Notes: generated by a model not told the origin, from the letters alone. A DNA stretch of 64,000 nt from Flavobacterium sp. NRK1 (GCF_024054175.1 NZ_JAMXLA010000001.1:162292-226291); one strand, 5' to 3'; shown: positions 45,820 through 54,450, counted from the stretch's first letter. Made by a program: numbers and translations.

Positions 45820-46716
45820 ATGAACTACGAAGTAATTATAATCGGTGGAAGCTATTCAGGTCTTTCTGCAGCAATGGCATTAGGGAGAGCATCAAGAAAT
45901 GTATTAATTATTGACAGCGGAGAACCCTGCAACAAACAGACACCGCACTCACACAATTTTATAACGCAGGATGGTGAAAAACCGGCTGTTATATCGTCAA
46001 AAGCGAAGGAACAGGTAATGCGCTACCCTACAGTTTCGTTTGAGAATGATAAAGCGGTCAAAGCAGTTAAAACGGATAAAGGTTTTGAAATAACTACCGA
46101 AAGTGGCGCAGCCTATACTGCAAAAAAGCTGTTGCTAGCCACAGGAGTAAAAGACATAATGCCCGCTATACATGGCTTTGCCGAATGCTGGGGTATTTCT
46201 ATAATACATTGCCCCTACTGTCATGGTTATGAAGTAAAAAATCAAAAAACGGCTTTAATGGCCTCCGGCGATATTGCCCTGCATATGATTCCTATGCTGC
46301 TGCAATGGACAAAAGACCTTACCCTTTTTACTAATGGAGAAGCTATATTTACCAATGAGCAGCTAGCAAAATTTAAACAACATAATGTTGCAGTTATAGA
46401 AACTGAAATTGAGAGTGTACAGCATACTAATGGCAAACTCAACAGCATAACGCTTAAAAATGGAGATATTCACGATTTCTCAGTTATGTATGCCAAAATA
46501 AAAACGGTACAACACACTTTTATTCCTGAAGATCTGGGCTGTATAATTAACGATCAGGGCTTAATAGAAGTGGATGAGTTTAAAAAAACTAATATACCTA
46601 GTGTATTTGCTTCGGGTGACTGCACTACGCAGGGACGTGCTGTTGCAATGGCGGTAGAGGCAGGTACAAAAGCGGGAGTTATGATAAATATGGAATTATG
46701 TATAGAGGCATATTAA
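45820..46716 (+). CDS. NAD(P)/FAD-dependent thioredoxin reductase-like oxidoreductase
   Basis: 298 residues from the ATG at 45820. FAD-binding 'EVIIIGGSYSGLSAAMALGRA' at the N-terminus, redox pair C131-C134 in 'HCPYCHGYE' where TrxR has CATC, and the C-terminal 'SVFASGDCTTQGRAVAMAVEAGTKAG' FAD/ribityl motif. The NAD(P) site is poorly conserved ('MASGDIALHMIPMLLQW'), lacking a clear GxGxxA. Likely a disulfide or quinone-type flavoprotein reductase, not necessarily using thioredoxin. The divergent Fur-type gene and the operator suggest control by metal or oxidative stress. Confidence 0.85.
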   Translation: MNYEVIIIGGSYSGLSAAMALGRASRNVLIIDSGEPCNKQTPHSHNFITQDGEKPAVISSKAKEQVMRYPTVSFENDKAVKAVKTDKGFEITTESGAAYTAKKLLLATGVKDIMPAIHGFAECWGISIIHCPYCHGYEVKNQKTALMASGDIALHMIPMLLQWTKDLTLFTNGEAIFTNEQLAKFKQHNVAVIETEIESVQHTNGKLNSITLKNGDIHDFSVMYAKIKTVQHTFIPEDLGCIINDQGLIEVDEFKKTNIPSVFASGDCTTQGRAVAMAVEAGTKAGVMINMELCIEAY

Positions 46717-46806
46717 ATTTTCAGGAATATGATAAAATAGCATCTAATAATTCGCTAATTATCATAATATTTTTTCATATTTGCGTAGTACACCAATACA
46801 ACAAAT

Positions 46807-47226
46807 ATGAAAAACATTACTCTTAAATTATACAGGCTGTGCGCTTTAGCTTTTTTAGCATTGCTAATAGGCTGTGGCGACGATGATGACAATAGCGTTG
46901 ATACAGTTGTAGGCAACTGGATATATACAGGAAACTACTACGGAGTTACAAAACAGTTTGACCCTCTGGATGAAGAATGCTATATTCAGACATTGTCGTT
47001 TAAAAACACAAAAGATGGAGTTTTTACTATAATTGACGATTGTGACGAAATAGATTACACGAGTGATTTTATCTGGAAAAAAGAAAAAGATGTCGAAATT
47101 TATTCTATTAAAATGTATGAAGACAGTCAATTATTAAGAATAATTTTCGAAGCAAAAAACAAAATGTATATTTATGTACCCGGCGATTCTGATGCCGAGG
47201 TATATGAAAGAGTTTTAGAGGAATAA
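46807..47226 (+). CDS. Lipocalin-like lipoprotein
   Basis: 139 residues. Lipobox 'LALLIGC' (lipid Cys near 23) followed by an Asp-run. The mature part reads 'VVGNWIYTGNYYGVTKQF', then beta-strands to the C-terminus, matching the lipocalin-like lipoprotein pattern common in Flavobacteriia. It probably binds small hydrophobic ligands in the envelope. The -7-like CATATTTG at 46776-46783 is one mismatch from consensus. It is followed 46 bp later by another lipoprotein gene. Confidence 0.75.
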   Translation: MKNITLKLYRLCALAFLALLIGCGDDDDNSVDTVVGNWIYTGNYYGVTKQFDPLDEECYIQTLSFKNTKDGVFTIIDDCDEIDYTSDFIWKKEKDVEIYSIKMYEDSQLLRIIFEAKNKMYIYVPGDSDAEVYERVLEE

Positions 47227-47272
47227 ACTCATTTTTACCTGCTGAGTTTTTACAATATAATTTAAAATAATA

Positions 47273-47839
47273 ATGAAACACACTGTTACCGCACTTTGTA
47301 CTGCTGCTATATGCTGCCTTATAGTATCCTGCAAAAAAGAGACTAAAGTACAAGAGCAATCTACTGAAAAAGAAGCCAAAAATTACAGCCTGCTTGAAAA
47401 GGCCGACTGGTTTATTGGCAACTGGCAAAATACTACTGCTGAACCAAATTTTGGAGAAGTATGGAAAAAAGCCAACGATTCGGTATTTAAGGGTAAGTCG
47501 TTTATCATTAAAGACAAGCAAGTCAATTTTAATGAATTTATGACCTTAATTGAATCTAAAGGTAAATTAACCTTCATCGCTGCTGTACCTGGTCAAAATG
47601 AAGAACAAGAAGTATCTTTTGAAGGTACATCTCTTACTTCAGACAGTATAGTGTTTGAAAATCCGGATCATGATTTCCCAAATAAAATAGTATATAATAA
47701 AATTGGAGAAGATTCTTTGGTTGCAGTAATTTACGGTATGCAAAAAGGTAAGCCCGCCAGTGTTAAGTTTGCCATGAAAAGAAGCGATAAAATAAACGAA
47801 CATCATAGAAAAAATAAGAATTCTATTTTAAATAAATAA
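47273..47839 (+). CDS. DUF6265 lipoprotein
   Basis: 188 residues. Lipobox 'CCLIVSC' with lipid Cys at 20, then a Lys/Glu-rich linker. The mature domain begins 'ADWFIGNWQNTTAEPNFGEVWKK' and includes 'SIVFENPDHDFPNKIVYNK', the DUF6265 pattern ('GxW' and 'NP.HDFPx.I'), a calycin-like beta-barrel of unknown function. The positively charged C-terminus ('EHHRKNKNSILNK') is an oddity. It may be co-transcribed with the preceding lipoprotein gene and ends at a terminator. Confidence 0.82.
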   Translation: MKHTVTALCTAAICCLIVSCKKETKVQEQSTEKEAKNYSLLEKADWFIGNWQNTTAEPNFGEVWKKANDSVFKGKSFIIKDKQVNFNEFMTLIESKGKLTFIAAVPGQNEEQEVSFEGTSLTSDSIVFENPDHDFPNKIVYNKIGEDSLVAVIYGMQKGKPASVKFAMKRSDKINEHHRKNKNSILNK

Positions 47840-47880
47840 ACCTGTTACATAATAGCAAAATCTATCCCGAATAAATATTA

Positions 47881-47906
47881 AAACCCTGCACAACAGCAGG
47901 GTTTTT
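47881..47906 (+). terminator. Terminator of the DUF6265 gene
   Basis: Nine-base-pair stem (47881-47889 with 47896-47904), six-base loop and a T-run. Confidence 0.8.
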
Positions 47907-47933
47907 TATATTTTAGCCAAAATTAAAATACCC

Positions 47934-48500
47934 ATGAACTTTATACATGATGCCGTTTTTGACAGACAGGATTATACAGTAAACCCTTTACCAAAAAACG
48001 AATATGAAAACTGTACGTTTAACGGCTGTAATTTTACATCTGCCGATATTGCAGGCATTGTTTTTACCGAATGTACTTTTAATGATTGTAACTTTAGCAT
48101 GACAAATGCCAAAGGCACCGCATTTAAAGATGCAGCATTTACAAATTGTAAAATGACAGGGTTTAACTTTAGTATATGCCAGCCTTTTTTACTGGCAATG
48201 AGTTTTACCGAATGCCAGCTTAACCTCGCATCATTTTATAATCTTAAACTAAAAAATACCCGCTTTATAAATTGCATACTTCATGAGGCCGATATGGTAC
48301 AAACAGATTTCAGTAATGCATCATTTAGTAATTGTGACCTTCGTGGAGCCGTTTTTGAAAACACCATTTTAGAGAAAGCAGATTTCAGATCGGCAATAAA
48401 CTATAACATAGACCCGGAAACCAACAGAATTAAAAAGGCTAAATTTTCTTTGCAGGGATTGCCCGGATTATTAGAAAAATATAGCCTTGATATAAATTAA
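47934..48500 (+). CDS. Pentapeptide-repeat protein
   Basis: 188 residues of pentapeptide repeats in a right-handed quadrilateral helix. The motif A(N/D)LxF is seen as 'NCTFNGCNFTSADIAGIVF', 'ECTFNDCNFSM', 'NTRFINC', 'DFSNASFSNCDLRGAVF'. The central 'KMTGFNFSICQPFLLAMSF' breaks the coil, as in Qnr/MfpA proteins, which mimic DNA and protect gyrase. Residues around the break are typical of chromosomal Qnr-like homologues. Whether it gives quinolone tolerance is not known. Cytoplasmic, single gene. Confidence 0.88.
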   Translation: MNFIHDAVFDRQDYTVNPLPKNEYENCTFNGCNFTSADIAGIVFTECTFNDCNFSMTNAKGTAFKDAAFTNCKMTGFNFSICQPFLLAMSFTECQLNLASFYNLKLKNTRFINCILHEADMVQTDFSNASFSNCDLRGAVFENTILEKADFRSAINYNIDPETNRIKKAKFSLQGLPGLLEKYSLDIN

Positions 48501-48502
48501 CA

Positions 48503-48525
48503 AAGCCCTCGCAGTGCGAGGGCTT
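48503..48525. terminator. Hairpin between convergent genes
   Basis: Ten-base-pair GC-rich stem (48503-48512 with 48516-48525), weak T-tracts on both sides. Confidence 0.6.
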
Positions 48526-48549
48526 GTCATTATAAAAGTTAGTTTTAAC

Positions 48550-50013
48550 TTATGCTTTAGCCGGAATATTTTCTAATATTTCAAGAACAAATTTCCAGTA
48601 TTTCTGAGCGGATTTTATACTTGCTCTTTCATCCGGAGAGTGAGCACCTTTAATAGTAGGCCCGAAAGAAATCATATCCATATCAGGGTAGTTAGTGCCT
48701 AATATACCACACTCAAGTCCTGCATGACATGCAACCACATTTGGTGTAACACCATTTTGCTTTTCGTATATCTCTTTTAACACTTCCAATATGGGTGAAT
48801 TTACATTTGGTGTCCATCCCGGATAAGAACCTCCAAAAGTAACCTCACAGCCAATAAGCTCAAAAGTAGAGCGAAGTGCATTAGCAAGATCAAACTTTGA
48901 ACTTTCTACAGATGAACGCGTTAAGCAGCCAACATGAATATTACCGTCTTTTACGATAACTCTTGCAATATTGTTAGACGTTTCAACAAGGTCTTCCATA
49001 TCAGCACTCATACGGTACACACCATTGTGCGCAGCATATAAAGCACGGATTAAACCTTCCTGAACGCCAAGCTCCATAACTTTAGCAGGCAGTTCGCCTT
49101 TTTCAATAGTTATTTTAAGGTTAGGCTCGGTCGTTTTATATTCAGCTTTTATATCGTTGATTACCTCCTGCATATCAAATACAAAAGCTTCATCAAAAAT
49201 TTCAGAAATAATAACATGTGCTACACTCTCCCTCGGGATAGCGTTACGAAGGCTGCCACCGTTAATTTCCGCAATCTGAAGACCAAAGTTCTCAAAGCTG
49301 TCAAATAACAAACGGTTCATTATTTTATTGGCATTACCCAAACCTTTATCTATATCCATACCCGAGTGTCCTCCGTTTAGTCCGTTTACGGTAATAGTAT
49401 AACCTACAGAATTTTCAGGCACCTCTTCTTCATGATATTCACGTGTAGCGGTAACATCTACGCCTCCTGCACAGCCAATATCAATTTCATCATCTTCTTC
49501 AGTATCCAGGTTAAGCAGTATTTCTCCGTTAAGCAATCCGCCCTTTAGCCCCATGGCACCTGTCATACCTGTTTCTTCATCTATAGTAAACAAAGCTTCA
49601 ATAGCAGGATGTGCAATATCTGTACTTTCCAGTATTGCCATAATAGTAGCTACACCCAAACCATTATCTGCACCCAGTGTTGTACCTTTTGCACGCACCC
49701 AGTCGCCATCTACATACATTTCTATACCCTGCGTATCAAAATCAAATACCGTAGCGGCATTTTTTTGATGCACCATATCAAGATGCGACTGCATTACTAT
49801 GGTTTTGCGGTTTTCCATACCTTGTGTGGCAGGCTTTTTAATTATAACGTTTCCTACCTCATCTTCTATGGTTTCCAAGCCCAATTGCTTACCAAAATCT
49901 TTCATAAAAGCAATTACTCTTTCTTCTTTTTTGGATGGGCGCGGTACCGCATTCAGGTCGGCAAATTTATTCCAGAGCGCTTTTGGCTCAAGGTTTCTTA
50001 TTTCCTGGCTCAT
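48550..50013 (-). CDS. pepD: Cytosolic beta-Ala-His/aminoacyl-histidine dipeptidase
   Basis: 487 residues of peptidase family M20C (PepD). Zinc ligands and catalytic residues are visible: 'MQSHLDMVHQ', 'LGADNGLGVATIMA' (bridging Asp), 'LFTIDEETGMTGA' (catalytic Glu, ligand Glu), 'DTEEDD' and the distal 'THx' region 'IKGAHSPDERAS' (last His ligand). The lid domain includes 'VNGLNGGHSGMDIDKG'. Hydrolyses Xaa-His and other dipeptides in the cytoplasm. Monocistronic with a full-consensus promoter. Confidence 0.95.
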   Translation of the reverse strand: MSQEIRNLEPKALWNKFADLNAVPRPSKKEERVIAFMKDFGKQLGLETIEDEVGNVIIKKPATQGMENRKTIVMQSHLDMVHQKNAATVFDFDTQGIEMYVDGDWVRAKGTTLGADNGLGVATIMAILESTDIAHPAIEALFTIDEETGMTGAMGLKGGLLNGEILLNLDTEEDDEIDIGCAGGVDVTATREYHEEEVPENSVGYTITVNGLNGGHSGMDIDKGLGNANKIMNRLLFDSFENFGLQIAEINGGSLRNAIPRESVAHVIISEIFDEAFVFDMQEVINDIKAEYKTTEPNLKITIEKGELPAKVMELGVQEGLIRALYAAHNGVYRMSADMEDLVETSNNIARVIVKDGNIHVGCLTRSSVESSKFDLANALRSTFELIGCEVTFGGSYPGWTPNVNSPILEVLKEIYEKQNGVTPNVVACHAGLECGILGTNYPDMDMISFGPTIKGAHSPDERASIKSAQKYWKFVLEILENIPAKA

Positions 50014-50035
50014 GTATTTGTGTTTGTTGTTTGCA

Positions 50036-50065
50036 CAAAGGTAAGTGTATGCATTAAAGTGACAA
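50036..50065 (-). promoter_or_regulatory. Promoter of pepD
   Basis: TACCTTTG on the minus strand (50036-50043) with TTG at 50063-50065, spacer 19 bp. Confidence 0.7.
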
Positions 50066-50166
50066 AACCTGTAATGCCAAACTTTATTGAACTGCTTTAG
50101 GCAGTCTGCAAATATTGGTATAGAATCTCATTATATCTTCGATAGCTACATCATAAAAACCGAACA

Positions 50167-50424
50167 TCAAATATAATCTTTTATAATGCGGGAAATTTCT
50201 TTCTCCTGTACCTCTCCTATCCAGAGATTTTTAGGCTGAATACTAATTACGGGGGCATGCTTGCAGTTATCACTGCAAGTCATACGTACCACATCTACTT
50301 CTTTTTTAAGTCCGCAATCTTTCAGTTCTACCTTAAAACCTTTACGGATTTCTTTACTGTAGTTTCCGCATTTTTTTCCATCACAAATAAAAATAACCTT
50401 GCCTGCCGCATCTAACTTTTTCAT
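50167..50424 (-). CDS. Thioredoxin-like [2Fe-2S] ferredoxin domain protein
   Basis: 85 residues. Four cysteines lie in the thioredoxin-like ferredoxin spacing: 'FICDGKKC' (C14, C19) and 'MTCSDNC' near residues 49-53, with one more in 'LKDCGLKK'. This is the small (2Fe-2S) ferredoxin family related to the N-subunit of NuoE. It is a soluble electron carrier. Partner unknown. Has its own -7 element. Confidence 0.85.
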   Translation of the reverse strand: MKKLDAAGKVIFICDGKKCGNYSKEIRKGFKVELKDCGLKKEVDVVRMTCSDNCKHAPVISIQPKNLWIGEVQEKEISRIIKDYI

Positions 50425-50448
50425 TGGGTCAATTTTAATTTATCTATA

Positions 50449-50456
50449 CAAAAATA
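50449..50456 (-). promoter_or_regulatory. -7 element of the ferredoxin gene
   Basis: TATTTTTG on the minus strand, 24 bp before the start at 50424. Confidence 0.5.
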
Positions 50457-50496
50457 CTACTTATATTTACAATCAGTATTGCTTTTAACTCCGCTA

Positions 50497-51558
50497 ATGA
50501 AGAAAAAATTTATATTGCCGCTGCTTCTGTTCGTGCAAATCATCATCATAAACATTCTCTCTTTTTTCCCTGAATTTGTTGAGCGTTATTACAGTAATGG
50601 ACTTTTCCCTTATCTGAGTAAAGGCGAAAGAATTTTATTCGGCCTGTTTGGTTTTTCAATTGGAGATATTATTTATGGAGTCGTTATTATTTTAGCAGTA
50701 CGATGGTTATGGAAAACCCGAAAAACATGGAGAACCGCATACAAAAACAATATCCTTAAAATACTTAGTGCTTTCTCGATATTTTACTTTTTATTCCATC
50801 TGTTATGGGCAATGAATTACCACCGTGTTCCGCTTCATGAAAAAATGGGCATAGAAAAAAAATATACTCCCGAAGAACTGGTAGCCTTTACAGAAAGGAT
50901 AATTGCAAAAACAAACAAGCTACATCGTGAGATAGAAAAAAACGACAGTCTTAAAGTTGTTGTTCATTATACTGTAAACCAGATTTATGACCTTTCTGTA
51001 AATGGTTATAAAGAAATGGAAGCCCGGTTCCCTTATTTTGCTTTTCAGCATGAAAGTATAAAATCATCACTTATTAGTGTACCATTATCATATATGGGCT
51101 TTGGCGGTTACCTAAACCCGTTTACCAACGAAGCACAGGTAAACAGCAAACTTCCCCTATATGGATTTCCCGCAACAGCATGCCATGAAATGTCGCACCA
51201 GATAGGCTATGCCAGCGAAAGTGAGGCTAATTTTATTGGCTACATGGCATCTATACACAACAAAGACCTGTATTTTAAATATGCCGGCTATACAATGGCA
51301 CTTAAATACTGCCTTAGAAATATTAATAAAATAGACGAAAAGAAAGCCAAAAGCCTTGCCGGTTTAATTTTGCCCGGAATTAAAGCTAACTTTAAAGAAA
51401 GTGAAGCCTTCAATAAAAAATACGAATCTTTCGTTGAAACTATTTTCGAATATTTTTACGATAATTACCTTAAGCTCAACAAGCAGGAAGATGGTTTAGA
51501 AACCTACAGTAAGTTTGTAGGACTGCTTGTGAATTATTATAAAGATAAAGATTTGTAA
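50497..51558 (+). CDS. DUF3810 membrane-anchored metallopeptidase-like protein
   Basis: 353 residues from the ATG at 50497. Three transmembrane helices in the first 110 residues, then a domain with a zincin motif HEMSH (H230, E231, H234) in 'ATACHEMSHQIGYASESEANFIGY', where a downstream Glu could be the third ligand. The DUF3810 family has no proven activity. The motif argues for a metallopeptidase facing the periplasm. It lies 41 bp before the sigma factor gene in the same direction. Confidence 0.85.
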   Translation: MKKKFILPLLLFVQIIIINILSFFPEFVERYYSNGLFPYLSKGERILFGLFGFSIGDIIYGVVIILAVRWLWKTRKTWRTAYKNNILKILSAFSIFYFLFHLLWAMNYHRVPLHEKMGIEKKYTPEELVAFTERIIAKTNKLHREIEKNDSLKVVVHYTVNQIYDLSVNGYKEMEARFPYFAFQHESIKSSLISVPLSYMGFGGYLNPFTNEAQVNSKLPLYGFPATACHEMSHQIGYASESEANFIGYMASIHNKDLYFKYAGYTMALKYCLRNINKIDEKKAKSLAGLILPGIKANFKESEAFNKKYESFVETIFEYFYDNYLKLNKQEDGLETYSKFVGLLVNYYKDKDL

Positions 51559-51599
51559 ATGCGCTGTAACATTTTACATGTTTTATATACTTATGCATT

Positions 51600-52094
51600 A
51601 TGAGTTCAAAACTTGAAACGTCTTTTGTGCAGCAACTTCAGGAAAATCAAAACCTGATACACAAGATATGCAGGCTCTACACCAATAGTGAAGATGCCCA
51701 CAAAGACCTGTTTCAGGAAATTACCATACAGCTATGGAAAGCCTATCCGCAGTTTAGGGGCGATTCTAAATTTACTACATGGGCTTATAGGGTTGGACTT
51801 AATACTGCTATTACCCTGTACCGAAAGAAGACAAAATCTATCAACACTATTGAGTTTGATAGTAAACTGCATAAAATAGATCAGGACGAATATAATTATG
51901 AAGAAGAAGAGCATATAAAATTGCTTTACCAGGCAGTACAGCAGCTTAACGACATTGAAAAAGCACTGGTATTTATGTACCTGGAAGACAAAGATTACAC
52001 TGAGATAGCCGAAACCCTGGGTATAAGCGAGGTTAACGCCCGCGTAAAAATGAACAGGATAAAAGGCAAACTAAAAACGATATTAAATCCGTAA
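51600..52094 (+). CDS. ECF-type RNA polymerase sigma factor
   Basis: 164 residues. Region 2 ('DLFQEITIQLWKAYPQFRGDSKFTTWAYRVGLNTAI') and region 4 ('LNDIEKALVFMYLEDKDYTEIAETLGISEVNARVKMNRIKGKL') are both intact. Bacteroidota ECF sigma factors of this size usually act with a membrane partner encoded next to them. It is followed 8 bp later by a four-TM protein gene and then a TraB/GumN gene. Confidence 0.92.
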   Translation: MSSKLETSFVQQLQENQNLIHKICRLYTNSEDAHKDLFQEITIQLWKAYPQFRGDSKFTTWAYRVGLNTAITLYRKKTKSINTIEFDSKLHKIDQDEYNYEEEEHIKLLYQAVQQLNDIEKALVFMYLEDKDYTEIAETLGISEVNARVKMNRIKGKLKTILNP

Positions 52095-52102
52095 AAGGAC
52101 AC

Positions 52103-52744
52103 ATGGAAGAGTTAGATCTATTAAAAAAGGACTGGAAGAAGAACGAAAACAAATTCCCCAGAGTATCTGAGCAGGAAATTTATGCTATGCTCCATAAAAA
52201 CTCCACATCGGTAGTTAAATGGATATTCCTGATAAGCATTATAGAATTTGCCTTTTTTCTGGCACTCACACTGCTGCTTAACGACAACAGCAATACCACC
52301 AAGATGGAGGGATATCTGAGTGATTACGTGATAACCGGCATAACAGTTATTGACTATGGCATTATGGTATATTTCTTTTGCCTATTTTATATTAATTACA
52401 AAAAAATCACAACTACAGACAGGGTTAAAAACCTTATGTCCAGCATTATTAAAACCCGAAAAACAGTATCTAATTATATATTTGTAAAAATATCGTTTAT
52501 AGTTATACTGCTTACTACCATGTTTATTATTTATTTTAATAATGAACCGGAAATGCTTAATACCCGCCACATTGCCGAAGAAAAAGGAAAAGAAGCAATG
52601 CTTTACCTCGTGTATTTTGCTGCGGTTGCTATAAGTATTGCCGTATTTGCGTTAGTAGTATGGTTATTTTACAGGCTTATTTACGGTCTGTTGCTTAAAC
52701 GCCTCAGGAAAAACTACAACGAGCTTAAAAAGATCGATTTTTAG
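52103..52744 (+). CDS. Four-TM membrane protein, probable partner (anti-sigma-like) of the ECF factor
   Basis: 213 residues. A cytoplasmic N-terminus ('MEELDLLKKDWKKNENKFP') is followed by four transmembrane helices (near residues 38-57, 72-95, 124-146, 170-195) and a basic tail. I recognise the 'LDLLKKDWKK.E..FP..S..EIY.M...KS' opening in proteins always encoded after this sort of sigma factor. Database names such as beta-carotene monooxygenase are unsupported. The cytoplasmic part may bind the sigma factor. Inference from order and spacing. Confidence 0.7.
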   Translation: MEELDLLKKDWKKNENKFPRVSEQEIYAMLHKNSTSVVKWIFLISIIEFAFFLALTLLLNDNSNTTKMEGYLSDYVITGITVIDYGIMVYFFCLFYINYKKITTTDRVKNLMSSIIKTRKTVSNYIFVKISFIVILLTTMFIIYFNNEPEMLNTRHIAEEKGKEAMLYLVYFAAVAISIAVFALVVWLFYRLIYGLLLKRLRKNYNELKKIDF

Positions 52745-52746
52745 TT

Positions 52747-53598
52747 ATGAAAAAGACACTTATTATACTATTGGGGTTATGCTGTTTTTTTGCCAACGCA
52801 CAAAAACTGGACAATGCCCTGCTTTGGAAAATTTCGGGCAACGGACTTAAAAAACCTTCTTACTTGTTTGGCACAATACACATTACCTGTGATGCTACGC
52901 TTGATAAAAATGTTCTAAATGCACTTGATGCTACAGATCAGTTATATCTTGAACTGGACATGGACGACCCTAATATGCAGGCCGAGATGATGAGTGGAAT
53001 TATGATGAAAGACGGGGTAACAATGTCATCATTACTCAGCGCTGAAGATTTTAAAATGGTAGATGAATTTGTAACAGCAAATACAGGTATGCCGCTTAGC
53101 CTTATGAACAAGTTTAAACCATTTTTGGTAACGGCAATGCTGTATCCTAAAATGCTTAACTGTCCTCCACAGTCGTTAGAAGAATCGCTTATGGCAGAAA
53201 CCAAAAAACAAAATGAAGAGGTTTACGGCCTGGAAACTTTTCAGGAACAATTTGATGTTTTTGATGCCATACCCTATAAAGACCAGATGCAGGATCTTGT
53301 AAATTCTGCCAAAGACAACATGGCATCAGATAAAGAGGAATTTTTAAAGATGCTTGACATGTATAATGCTAAAGATCTGAATAAGCTTTATGAGCTTATA
53401 AATGAATCTGAAAGCAAAACAACATCGCATAATGATGTATTACTAGTGAACAGAAACAAAAACTGGATACCAAAAATTGAAAAAACAGCAAAAGAGAAAC
53501 CTACTTTTTTTGGTGTTGGCGCTGGCCATCTTGCCGGAGAAAATGGTGTAATACTACTGTTACGTAAAAAAGGATATATAGTAGAAGCGGTTAAATAA
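52747..53598 (+). CDS. TraB/GumN family protein
   Basis: 283 residues with signal peptide ('MKKTLIILLGLCCFFANAQ'). TraB/GumN (TIKI-like, erythromycin esterase/EreA-clan) motifs are 'SYLFGTIHITC', 'LYLELDMDD' and the terminal 'FFGVGAGHLAGENGVILLL'. Metazoan relatives are Wnt-cleaving metalloproteases, and bacterial ones are unassigned. It is the last gene in the sigma operon, 2 bp after the four-TM gene, and may be the effector or a target of that sigma system. Confidence 0.88.
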   Translation: MKKTLIILLGLCCFFANAQKLDNALLWKISGNGLKKPSYLFGTIHITCDATLDKNVLNALDATDQLYLELDMDDPNMQAEMMSGIMMKDGVTMSSLLSAEDFKMVDEFVTANTGMPLSLMNKFKPFLVTAMLYPKMLNCPPQSLEESLMAETKKQNEEVYGLETFQEQFDVFDAIPYKDQMQDLVNSAKDNMASDKEEFLKMLDMYNAKDLNKLYELINESESKTTSHNDVLLVNRNKNWIPKIEKTAKEKPTFFGVGAGHLAGENGVILLLRKKGYIVEAVK

Positions 53599-53631
53599 AA
53601 AAGAGGGCAGTTTAAAAACTGCCCTCTTTTT
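53598..53631. terminator. Bidirectional terminator between convergent genes
   Basis: Sixteen-base-pair stem (53598-53613 with 53616-53631) that overlaps the stop codons of both flanking genes. Confidence 0.9.
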
Positions 53632-54433
53632 AATAATTCCATTGCCTTTGTTTGTTCAGCTCTTCCTGGTCTTCTATAATTTCCGGTGGTATTACTTTTA
53701 AGAATGACGGATGCTGTTCTATAGCATACTCAATTTTTTCAACTATCTGTTCTACCGTTTCATTTTCGTAGTCTATTTCCAACGGTTCTTTTATAATAAA
53801 AGACTGCAGTATACCTTTTTTCTTTAGGCGTAGTCCTTTTTTATCAAATGAACGCCTAAAGCCATCAATAACAATAGGCACTACTATAGGCTTATGTTGT
53901 TTTATAATATGCGCCGTTCCTTTACGAATAGGCTTAAACGGTTTTGTTGTTCCCTGCGGAAAAGTAATAACCCAGCCATCTTCAAGCGCAATTCTTATAT
54001 TCTCGGTATCATTCGGATTAACCTCACGCTGCACCTCTTTGCCTTTAGCCCTCCAGGTACGTTCTACAGTAATAGCTCCGGCATAAGCAAGAATTCTTGG
54101 CAGCAGGCCTTCCTTCATTGTTTCCTTAGCGGCAACGTAATAAATATTAAGTTTTGGGTGCCATATATAACCTACATTCTTAATACTGTCTTCTCTTCCT
54201 TTTAGGCTTGCGTTAAACACATGAAACATGGCAACAACATCGGCAAAATAAGTCTGGTGATTTGATATAAAAAGTACATTCTTATCCGGCAATGCCCTGA
54301 TAATTTCAGAACCATCTATCTGCAATTCATTAAATCCACGATAGCGCCTGTGCGTAAGTATCCCAAAAACCCTGATAAGCCATTTTTTAAGGAATAGTAT
54401 ATGTCCGAAAGGATTTCTTTTAAATAAACCCAT
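53630..54433 (-). CDS. PlsC-like lysophospholipid acyltransferase with non-canonical motifs
   Basis: 267 residues of the PlsC/LPLAT fold. The catalytic block reads 'ISNHQTYFADVVAM', where His and Asp are five residues apart, not four as in the usual NHx4D. The block FPEGTRS is 'FPQGTTKP'. A glycerophosphate acyltransferase or an acyltransferase for aminolipids is possible. It lacks a clear transmembrane segment but has a basic amphipathic N-terminus ('MGLFKRNPFGHILFLKKW'). It is transcribed separately from the neighbouring NUDIX gene, with its own promoter. Confidence 0.85.
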   Translation of the reverse strand: MGLFKRNPFGHILFLKKWLIRVFGILTHRRYRGFNELQIDGSEIIRALPDKNVLFISNHQTYFADVVAMFHVFNASLKGREDSIKNVGYIWHPKLNIYYVAAKETMKEGLLPRILAYAGAITVERTWRAKGKEVQREVNPNDTENIRIALEDGWVITFPQGTTKPFKPIRKGTAHIIKQHKPIVVPIVIDGFRRSFDKKGLRLKKKGILQSFIIKEPLEIDYENETVEQIVEKIEYAIEQHPSFLKVIPPEIIEDQEELNKQRQWNY

Positions 54434-54442
54434 AATTAATTA

Positions 54443-54450
54443 CAAAAGTA
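54443..54450 (-). promoter_or_regulatory. -7 element of the plsC-like gene
   Basis: TACTTTTG on the minus strand, 9 bp before the start at 54433, so the leader is very short. Confidence 0.5.

Noticed and set aside
47934..48500. Acquired qnr resistance gene
   Set aside because: No mobile element is nearby and codon use looks native. It is best called a chromosomal pentapeptide-repeat protein.
52103..52744. Beta-carotene 15,15'-monooxygenase
   Set aside because: The protein is a small four-TM protein without iron-binding His. The name is a database artefact.
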